DNA of 64,000 nt from Mycolicibacterium vinylchloridicum (GTDB lineage: Bacteria > Actinomycetota > Actinomycetes > Mycobacteriales > Mycobacteriaceae): assembly GCF_013404075.1 (NCBI RefSeq), contig NZ_JACBJQ010000020.1:1-64000 (forward strand), in the 5' to 3' direction. The position numbers were made by a program, and so were the translations under genes. The notes under the pieces were generated by a model. It was not told where the DNA came from and ran no database searches. It worked only from the letters and a program-made list of their open reading frames with translations. Of the stretch, positions 1 through 6,142 are shown in pieces. Numbering within the stretch: position 1 is the stretch's first letter; every line of letters starts with the position of its first letter.

Positions 1-318
1 AAAACCCCCACACCAACAGGCGCAGGCAGAATTCGAATCAGAACAAGCCTGAAACCAAACAAAGACACCAAAACTGGCATCACAAACACCACACCCCAGC
101 ACGGGGGTACCAGAATGCGGCAAAAAAACAACAAACAAAAACCACCAAACACACTATTGAGTTCTCAAACAACACACCCAGCACCTTCACCGGCCGCGCA
201 AAACACCCCGCAGCTTTAGCCGCGTGGAGTAGGGCGGACAGTTGGAAACATCCCGGAGTCCGGGACTATTCCTCGAAGGTATCGTCGCGCTCTCCGGGCT
301 GGCCGTGTCGCGGCGACT
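1..318 (-). other. 5' leader of an rRNA operon (rrnB position), 16S gene outside window
   Basis: Read on the minus strand, this stretch matches the transcribed leader that precedes 16S rRNA in mycobacteria. It has the conserved boxA-like antitermination core GTTTGAGAACTC (159-170), followed by the T-rich run and the GTACCCCCGTGCTGGGGTGTGG block typical of these leaders. A 6-bp-arm palindrome (CCCGGA/TCCGGG, 252-264) sits near the 5' end and could be the boxB-like hairpin. No 16S sequence is in the window; it would begin just left of base 1. Fast-growing mycobacteria carry a second rRNA operon downstream of tyrS, which is exactly this arrangement; slow growers lack it. No protein gene is supported here. 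Confidence 0.85.
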
Positions 319-324
319 TGGAAT

Positions 325-353
325 AAGTTACGTGAGTGCTAACGGCGAGTCAA
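325..353 (-). promoter_or_regulatory. rRNA operon promoter, sigma-A type
   Basis: On the minus strand there is a -35 TTGACT (348-353), a 17-bp spacer and a -10 TAACTT (325-330), giving a predicted start near 318. TTGACT is the -35 used by known mycobacterial rRNA promoters. It lies about 40 bp downstream of the tyrS stop codon on the same strand, so some read-through from tyrS is possible. Only one clear promoter is visible between tyrS and the leader. Confidence 0.8.
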
Positions 354-393
354 ATCGCCTGCTAGATCGGCGTTTCGCACGCACGCGGAAGTC

Positions 394-1665
394 TCAAACC
401 CGCTGCACCCCAGCGATATTCCGCTTCCCGCGGCGCAGCACCAACCAGCGGCCGTGGAGGAAGTGGGACGCATTCGCCACCCAGTCCTCGCTGTCGATCT
501 TCTCGTTGTTGACCGACACCCCGCCCTCGGCGATCGTCCGCTTGGCGGCAGCCTTGCTCGCGGACAGACCGGTGGCCACCAGAAGGTCGACGATGCCGTC
601 CGGGGCACCAGAGGCCAGCTCAGCCACCGACGTCTCCCGCAACGCCGCCGCCAGGGTCGGCTCATCGAGCCGCGAGAGTTCACCGCGGCCGAATAACGCC
701 TGCGAGGCGTGCTCGACCGCATCGGTCGCGGCCTGACCGTGCACCAACGTGGTCAGTTCCTGGGCCAGTCGGCGTTGCGCGGCCCGCTCGTGCGGGCGGT
801 TCGTCGTGGCCTCGTCGAGCTCGGCGAGCTCGTCAGCCGTGAGGAACGTGAACCAGCGCAGGTACTTGATCACGTCGGCGTCGGCGGTGTTGACGAAGTA
901 CTGATACCAGGCATATGGGCTGGTCATCTCGGGATCCAGCCACAGGCTCCCGCCGCCGGTGGACTTGCCGAACTTGGTGCCGTCCGCCGCGGTGACCAGC
1001 GGCACCGTCAGGGCGTGCACGCTCGCGCCCAGGGTCTGACGGACCAGGCGCACGCCGGCGATGATGTTGCCCCACTGATCGGAACCACCGATCTGCAGCG
1101 CGCAGCCGTAGCGCCGGTTGAGCTCCACATAGTCATTGGCCTGCAGCAGCATGTAGCTGAACTCGGTGTAGGAGATGCCGTCGGAGTCCAGCCTGCGCCG
1201 GATCGTGTCGCGGTCGAGCATCACGTTGACCGAGAAGTGCTTGCCGACGTCGCGAAGGAAGTCGATGGCGCTCAGCTGCGAGGTCCAGCTGAGATTGTTC
1301 TCGACGATCGCACCGCTGGCGGAATCGTCGAAGTCGACGAACCGCTCCAATTGACCACGGATCCGCTCGGCCCACTGGGCGACGGTGTCGGTGGTGTTCA
1401 ACGTCCGCTCGCCGGTGTCGCGGGGATCACCGATCATGCCCGTGGCGCCGCCGGCCAACACGATCGGCCGATGGCCGGCCCGCTGGAATCGCCGAAGTGT
1501 GAGCAACGGCACCAGATTTCCCGCGTGCAGGCTCGGCGCGGTGGGGTCGAATCCGCAGTAGACGGTCATCGGCGGCTGCGCGGCCGCGGCGGCAAGCGCA
1601 TCGATATCGGTGGACTGGGCGATCAGTTCGCGCCAGCCCAACTCGTCGAGGATCGTCGTGGGCAT
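394..1665 (-). CDS. tyrS: Tyrosine--tRNA ligase
   Basis: This is the class I synthetase that charges tRNA-Tyr in the cytoplasm. The 423-residue length fits bacterial TyrRS. The ATP-site HIGH signature appears as HAGN near residue 47, the KMSKS loop as KFGKS near 231, the tyrosine-binding YVELNRRYGC/QIGGSDQWGN region near 180-200, and a C-terminal S4-like RNA-binding domain begins near residue 355. The start MPTTILDEL is the usual family N-terminus. It lies 27 bp downstream of mpg on the same strand, and an rRNA operon promoter starts right after it. Nothing unusual was seen in the coding sequence. Confidence 0.97.
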   Translation of the reverse strand: MPTTILDELGWRELIAQSTDIDALAAAAAQPPMTVYCGFDPTAPSLHAGNLVPLLTLRRFQRAGHRPIVLAGGATGMIGDPRDTGERTLNTTDTVAQWAERIRGQLERFVDFDDSASGAIVENNLSWTSQLSAIDFLRDVGKHFSVNVMLDRDTIRRRLDSDGISYTEFSYMLLQANDYVELNRRYGCALQIGGSDQWGNIIAGVRLVRQTLGASVHALTVPLVTAADGTKFGKSTGGGSLWLDPEMTSPYAWYQYFVNTADADVIKYLRWFTFLTADELAELDEATTNRPHERAAQRRLAQELTTLVHGQAATDAVEHASQALFGRGELSRLDEPTLAAALRETSVAELASGAPDGIVDLLVATGLSASKAAAKRTIAEGGVSVNNEKIDSEDWVANASHFLHGRWLVLRRGKRNIAGVQRV

Positions 1666-1692
1666 GCGTTGATCTTCCCGTATGGGGTGTGC

Positions 1693-2307
1693 TCAGTCGC
1701 TCGCGCCCGGCCGTGGGGCGCGGGGACTGCGGCGGAAGGCCGAGACTTCCGGGCGTCCGGTGAGCCACAACCGCCAGGGTCGATCGGCTGCCTGAGACAC
1801 CCCGACCCGGGGGCCGCTGCTGTGCGGACCGCCGCCGGCGCGCAGTTGCAGCGTCACCGGGGACTCCGGATCGAAGACGTCGACGCCGTTGTCATCCATC
1901 ACGATGCCCAGTGCCGAACACAGGTTGCCGGGACCGCGAGCCAAATCCGCCGGGCGCACCAGCGGACCGCGGTGGGCCTGCGCCACATCTTGCCCCGACT
2001 CGATCGCGGCCGCCCGGATCAGCACCGCCGCAGCGGTGCCGTCGGGGCCGCACACCACGTTGGCACATACATGAATGCCGTGGCTTCGGTAGGTATAGAG
2101 CCGCCCGGGCGGGCCGAACATCACCGCATTGCGGAGGCCTGGCCCTCGGTACGAGTGCGCCGCGGCATCGGGCCACGGTCCGTCCGGCGGGCCGCCGTAG
2201 GCCTCGGCCTCCACGATCAGTGCGCTGACTCCCCTGCTGCTGATCACCCCGCCCAGCAGCGCACGCGCCGCCGACACCGGGTCGGTGTCCAGCAGGTCGG
2301 CGCTCAT
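1693..2307 (-). CDS. mpg: 3-methyladenine DNA glycosylase (AAG/MPG family)
   Basis: This base-excision enzyme removes alkylated purines. The family core is clear: VEAEAYGGPPD with the catalytic Glu, the SYRGPG..RNAVMFGPPGRLYTYRSHGIHVCANVVCG block, ARGPGNLCSALGI, and GPRVGVSQAADRPWRLW near the C terminus. I place the start at MSADLL (2307, 204 residues) because mycobacterial homologues begin there. An upstream in-frame ATG at 2331 would add eight residues and run further into the short divergent promoter region of the ABC transporter gene. It probably forms a two-gene unit with tyrS downstream. Confidence 0.93.
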   Translation of the reverse strand: MSADLLDTDPVSAARALLGGVISSRGVSALIVEAEAYGGPPDGPWPDAAAHSYRGPGLRNAVMFGPPGRLYTYRSHGIHVCANVVCGPDGTAAAVLIRAAAIESGQDVAQAHRGPLVRPADLARGPGNLCSALGIVMDDNGVDVFDPESPVTLQLRAGGGPHSSGPRVGVSQAADRPWRLWLTGRPEVSAFRRSPRAPRPGASD

Positions 2308-2369
2308 CGAAGGAAATTCTGCCCCAGGCATTGACCGGTCCGTGTTCGGGGAGGATTATTCACCGTGTG

Positions 2370-3128
2370 ATGAGTTCATCGAGTGATGAATTAGCGGCGA
2401 GCCGCGACGCCGCCGTTCGCGCCGAGAACCTGAAAGTGATCCGCGGTAAGCGCGTCGCACTGCACGACTTCTCGGTCACCGTCGCGCGCGGCACGATCAC
2501 CGGGCTGCTCGGCCCGTCGGGCTGCGGCAAGACCACTCTGATGCGCAGCATCGTCGGCACCCAGATCGTGGCGTCCGGAACCGTCACCGTCCTCGGACAT
2601 CCGGCCGGCTCCCCCGTGTTGCGCCATCGTGTCGGCTACGTCACCCAGGACCCGACCATCTACAACGACCTGCGAGTCATCGACAACGTCCGCTATTTTG
2701 CGGCGCTCTACGGCGCTCCGCCGGACAGTGCCGACCGGGCGATCGACGACGTCGGTCTGCGCGACCACGCCAACGCGTACTGCGGGAATCTGTCCGGCGG
2801 ACAACGCACCCGGGTGTCGCTGGCCTGCGCCCTGGTCAGCCAGCCCGATCTGCTGGTGCTCGATGAACCGACCGTCGGCCTGGACCCCGTCCTGCGCGTC
2901 GACCTCTGGCATCAGTTCGACACCCTGGCCCGCCGCGGAACCACGCTGCTGGTGTCCAGCCATGTGATGGACGAAGCCGACCACTGCAACGACCTGCTGC
3001 TCATGCGCGAGGGCCGGCTGCTGGCCCACACCACCCCGGCCCGACTCCGAGAGGACACCGGATGCACATCACTGGAGGAAGCGTTCCTGTCCGTCATCAG
3101 GCACAGCACCGCAATGTCAGCAAGCTGA
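2370..3128 (+). CDS. ABC transporter ATP-binding protein (drug-export, DrrA-like)
   Basis: This is the cytoplasmic nucleotide-binding subunit of an exporter. It has Walker A GPSGCGKTT near residue 40, Q-loop VTQDP, signature LSGGQRTRVSLA, Walker B LLVLDEPTVGLDP and H-loop SSHVMDEA. A GGGGAGGA ribosome-binding site (2348-2355) precedes either GTG 2367 or ATG 2370; I use the ATG. Its 3' end overlaps the permease gene by 67 bp, so the two subunits are co-translated. The gene order ATPase, permease, TetR matches M. tuberculosis Rv1687c-Rv1685c (from memory). The substrate is unknown. Confidence 0.92.
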   Translation: MSSSSDELAASRDAAVRAENLKVIRGKRVALHDFSVTVARGTITGLLGPSGCGKTTLMRSIVGTQIVASGTVTVLGHPAGSPVLRHRVGYVTQDPTIYNDLRVIDNVRYFAALYGAPPDSADRAIDDVGLRDHANAYCGNLSGGQRTRVSLACALVSQPDLLVLDEPTVGLDPVLRVDLWHQFDTLARRGTTLLVSSHVMDEADHCNDLLLMREGRLLAHTTPARLREDTGCTSLEEAFLSVIRHSTAMSAS

Positions 3129-3880
3129 GCCCACGGGCCTACCTGGCGACCACGACCCGGATCCTGCGCCAGCTGCGCGCCGACCATCGAAGTGTCGCAA
3201 TGATTCTCGTGGTTCCGAGTGCGGTGATCACGTTGATGTACTTCATGTTCGACAATGTGCCGTCGTTCCCGGGCACGGTGTCGCCGTTCCAGACCTCATG
3301 CCTGATCCTGCTCGGACTGTTCCCGCTGTTCGTGATGTTCCTGATCACGTCGATCACCATGCAGCGCGAACGATCGTCGGGGACCCTGGAGCGAATCCTG
3401 ACCACTCCGCTGCGCAGGCTGGACCTGCTGGCCGCATACGGCACGGCGTTCTCGGTGGCCGCGGCCGCGCAGGCAATCCTGGCCTGCGTGGTGGCGTTCT
3501 GGCTGCTGGGTTTCGACACGAAGGGCAGCCCGGTCTGGGTGTTCGTCATCGCAGTCATCAACGCGGTATTGGGCGTCGGGCTCGGGCTGTTGGCAAGTGC
3601 GTTCGCCCGCACCGAGTTTCAGGCCGTACAGTTCATGCCCGTGTTCATCGTCCCGCAGCTGCTGCTTGCCGGGATCATCGTGCCGCGCAATCAGATGCCG
3701 ACCTGGCTGGAGTGGATCAGCAACGCGATGCCGGCCAGCTACGCGCTGGAGGCCCTGCGCGAGGTCAACGCCAACCCCGGGCTGACCGATATCGCGATCC
3801 GGGACATCGTCGTCGTCCTGGCGTTCGCCGTGGCCGCGATGGCGCTGGCCGCAGCGACCCTGCGGCGGCGCACCCCGTGA
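3062..3880 (+). CDS. ABC-2 type transporter permease
   Basis: This is the membrane partner of the preceding ATPase. It has about six hydrophobic segments (for example residues 46-62, 80-100, 137-160, 165-190, 200-220, 245-265), and the ABC-2 features MQRERSSGTLERILTTPL after the second segment and the final SNAMPASYALEALREV motif. The ATG at 3062 is preceded by GAGAGGA at suitable spacing, so the long overlap with the ATPase gene seems real. The stop codon overlaps the GTG start of the TetR gene (GTGA). It exports an unknown lipid or drug-like substrate. Confidence 0.9.
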   Translation: MHITGGSVPVRHQAQHRNVSKLSPRAYLATTTRILRQLRADHRSVAMILVVPSAVITLMYFMFDNVPSFPGTVSPFQTSCLILLGLFPLFVMFLITSITMQRERSSGTLERILTTPLRRLDLLAAYGTAFSVAAAAQAILACVVAFWLLGFDTKGSPVWVFVIAVINAVLGVGLGLLASAFARTEFQAVQFMPVFIVPQLLLAGIIVPRNQMPTWLEWISNAMPASYALEALREVNANPGLTDIAIRDIVVVLAFAVAAMALAAATLRRRTP

Positions 3881-4494
3881 GCGCCGGCCCGCAACAGGCG
3901 AAACGGCCCGGCCGGCCGCGCGGAGCCTCCGACACTCGAGAACGAATCTTGGCCAACGCACGAGAGTTGTTCGCCCGCAACGGCATCGACAAGACTTCGA
4001 TCCGCGCGATCGCCGCGGCGGCCGGCGTCGACTCGGCCCTGGTGCACCACTACTTCGGCACCAAGGAACAGCTGTTCGCTGCCGCGATCAACATCCCGGT
4101 CGACCCGATGACCATTCTGGTGCCGCTGCGCGACACTCCCATCGAAGAACTCGGGCTGGTCCTTCCGACAATCCTGTTGCCGCTGTGGGATTCCGAGATG
4201 GGCGACGCGCTGATCGCGACGATTCGATCGCTGGTGGCAGGCTCCGACGTCAGCCTGATCCGATCGTTCCTGCAAGAGGTCATCACCGCGGAAATCGGGC
4301 CCCGCGTCGACAATCCCCCGGGCAGTGGGCGGCTGCGGGTCCAATTCGTGGCATCGCAACTGGTGGGTGTGGTGATGGCGCGCTACATCATCGGTCTCGA
4401 GCCGTTCGCCTCGCTGCCGGCGGAACAGGTCGCCGCGACGATCGGACCGACGCTGCAGCGTTACCTCACCGGCGAGCTACCCGCGCTCCCCTGA
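3877..4494 (+). CDS. TetR-family transcriptional regulator of the ABC exporter
   Basis: This is a 205-residue repressor with an N-terminal TetR helix-turn-helix (RERILANARELFARNGIDKTSIRAIAAAAGVDSALVHHYFGTKEQLF, roughly residues 20-66) and an effector domain with the TetR_C-type LVGVVMARYIIGLEPFASLP segment. The GTG start overlaps the permease stop by 4 bp (GTGA at 3877-3880), which fixes the start and puts it in the exporter operon. It probably controls its own operon. No operator was identified with confidence. Confidence 0.92.
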   Translation: MSAGPQQAKRPGRPRGASDTRERILANARELFARNGIDKTSIRAIAAAAGVDSALVHHYFGTKEQLFAAAINIPVDPMTILVPLRDTPIEELGLVLPTILLPLWDSEMGDALIATIRSLVAGSDVSLIRSFLQEVITAEIGPRVDNPPGSGRLRVQFVASQLVGVVMARYIIGLEPFASLPAEQVAATIGPTLQRYLTGELPALP

Positions 4495-4496
4495 CG

Positions 4497-5309
4497 TCAT
4501 CCCAGCACCGGGAAGCGGCGTTGCCCGGCGAGTCGGTCCAGCGCGCGCTGCATGACCCGACGGACATGGTCGTCGACCTCGTCGATATCCGGGTCCTTGC
4601 CGAAAGCACTGGGGTCGACCGGCTCGAGGACCTCCATCACGATCTTCGAGGGCAGTGGCCAGTTCGGCGGGAAGAAGACGGTGATTCCGAACGGCAGCCC
4701 GACGGTCAGCGGCATGATCTCCGCTCGGATGCGTGGCAGGCCGATTCGGTAGGCCAATTCGGTTCCCCGGCTCAGGAAGAACTGGGTCTCCTGGGCGCCG
4801 ATGGACACCATCGGCACGATCGGCACACCGGTTTCGATCGCGGTGCGCGCATACCCGGTTCGGCCGTCGAAGTCGATCTTGTTCTGCTGCAACGTGGGCC
4901 GGTATGCGTCGTAGTCGCCGCCGGGAAACACCAGCACGACGGCACCGGATCGCAAGGCCGCGGTCGCGGCCTCGGGACTGGCGTGCACGACGCCCAGGCG
5001 CGGCAGCAGCGGCCCCCACGGCGCGATGAAGATCCCGTAATGCGCCAGGGTGTAGAGCGGACGCCCGTACCCGAACTCGCGGTAGAAGGCGGGGCCGAAC
5101 ACCGGGACGTCGGGCGTGAGCATGCCTCCGGAGTGATTGCACACCAGCAGGGCAGCTCCCGACGGCGGGATAAGCTCGAGACCCCGCACCTCGGCGCGAA
5201 AGTACCGCCGGATGAACGGCCAGGCCGCCCGGGTCACCCGTCTGGTGACGGCGGGGTCCCACTTGGCGAGTTCACCGGGCAGGTCCTTGACGACGACGTT
5301 GTCGACCAC
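4497..5309 (-). CDS. Lysophospholipid/monoacylglycerol acyltransferase family protein (MGAT-like)
   Basis: This is a 270-residue acyltransferase of the PlsC superfamily, most like the MGAT/DGAT2-type branch. The VCNHSGGM segment near residue 76 is the catalytic histidine block, followed by FPGGDYDAYRP near 150 and the GVPIVPMVSIGAQETQFFLSRG substrate region. It should transfer an acyl chain from acyl-CoA or acyl-ACP to a glycerolipid or related acceptor at the inner membrane face. It is convergent with the TetR gene, with the stops 2 bp apart, and the preceding minus-strand gene (Trm112-like) lies 24 bp upstream. The exact acceptor cannot be read from sequence. Confidence 0.85.
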   Translation of the reverse strand: MVDNVVVKDLPGELAKWDPAVTRRVTRAAWPFIRRYFRAEVRGLELIPPSGAALLVCNHSGGMLTPDVPVFGPAFYREFGYGRPLYTLAHYGIFIAPWGPLLPRLGVVHASPEAATAALRSGAVVLVFPGGDYDAYRPTLQQNKIDFDGRTGYARTAIETGVPIVPMVSIGAQETQFFLSRGTELAYRIGLPRIRAEIMPLTVGLPFGITVFFPPNWPLPSKIVMEVLEPVDPSAFGKDPDIDEVDDHVRRVMQRALDRLAGQRRFPVLG

Positions 5310-5333
5310 AGTCGCGACGCTACGCCTGCCGCT

Positions 5334-5534
5334 TCAGGAGCCCGACTGCGCCATCAGGCGCTCATGCTCCTCGGGGCTGACCTCGACCGCCTCGTCGATG
5401 AGCAGCACGGGAATGCCGTCCTCGATGCGGTACGCCTTGTGCAGGCGGGGGTTGTACAAGACCTGGTCAACGAGTACCAGCGGACCACGGTCGGCCGGGC
5501 ACACCAGGATTTTCAGCAACTTGTCGTCGAGCAC
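5334..5534 (-). CDS. Trm112/YcaR family small protein
   Basis: This 66-residue protein starts at GTG and has the family pattern LLKILVCPADRGPL, a YNPRLHKAYRIEDGIPVLLIDEA segment, and a short acidic tail. Bacterial Trm112-like proteins are small zinc-ribbon-derived activators or partners of methyltransferases; here only one Cys (VCPADRGP) is retained at the N-terminal site, so metal binding is doubtful. It starts 2 bp after the stop of the upstream secreted-protein gene, so the two are co-transcribed. It resembles Rv1684 of M. tuberculosis by position and size. Confidence 0.88.
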   Translation of the reverse strand: MLDDKLLKILVCPADRGPLVLVDQVLYNPRLHKAYRIEDGIPVLLIDEAVEVSPEEHERLMAQSGS

Positions 5535-5536
5535 GG

Positions 5537-6070
5537 TTACGGGCTTGCCGGCTGGCCCATCACCGGTGCGGTGTTGCCGCCGATGGTGGGGGCTCCGTCG
5601 CTGGGCATCTGACCGGCGCCCATCACCGCATTGTTCTGTTGCGCCTGTTGCGCCTGCTGCAGGATCTGCATCTGGGCGAAAATCTTCTGCTGGTAGCCGA
5701 GGGTGTTCTGCAGCGCCTCGACCAGTGGCTTCTGATTGGGCCGGTACTGCAGCGCGTTCTGGATCTCGGCGATATTGGTTCGCGACGGCTTGATGCCCTG
5801 CGCGCGCAGCTTCATGACCTGCTTGATGAGGTTGGACAGCTGACCGCCGCCGGAACCCTGGTCGTACTCCTGGTCGATGAACAGCAGCAGCTGATCAGCG
5901 CTCTGGAACTGCGGGACGCCGTTATCGGCACTCGGGGTGGCCGGAGTGGCGCTCGGATCGGCCGAGGCCGGCTGCGTACCCATCCCGACCAGCAGGCCAG
6001 CGGTCAGGGCACCGATCGCCGTGCCGCGGACGGCGCGACGCCAGTGGCGTGAAACGGTCTGGCTTGTCAT
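5537..6070 (-). CDS. Secreted mycobacterial protein of unknown function
   Basis: This is a 177-residue precursor. A Sec signal peptide is visible: positively charged SRHWRRAVRG, hydrophobic TAIGALTAGLLVGMG, and probable cleavage after QPASA. The mature part is helical and Gln-rich (LSNLIKQVMKLRAQGIKPS, QNALQYRPNQKPLVEALQNTLGYQQ, then AQMQILQQAQQAQQNNAV) and ends in a Pro/Gly/Ala tail. The ATG at 6070 is chosen because GGAGGAA precedes it directly; an ATG 24 bp upstream lacks this. I recognise it as a conserved mycobacterial exported protein but cannot assign a function. It is followed within 2 bp by the Trm112-like gene. Confidence 0.85.
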   Translation of the reverse strand: MTSQTVSRHWRRAVRGTAIGALTAGLLVGMGTQPASADPSATPATPSADNGVPQFQSADQLLLFIDQEYDQGSGGGQLSNLIKQVMKLRAQGIKPSRTNIAEIQNALQYRPNQKPLVEALQNTLGYQQKIFAQMQILQQAQQAQQNNAVMGAGQMPSDGAPTIGGNTAPVMGQPASP

Positions 6071-6142
6071 GCATTCCTCCGGCGCGGTGGACATCTGCGA
6101 CTTTCGGCGAGCCTAACAGCGCTGCGCGACCTGGGCAGAAGC

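Noticed and set aside
709..2334. 541-codon plus-strand frame across tyrS and mpg
   Set aside because: It is antisense to two clear genes, Arg/Gly-rich without any family pattern; a product of high GC content.
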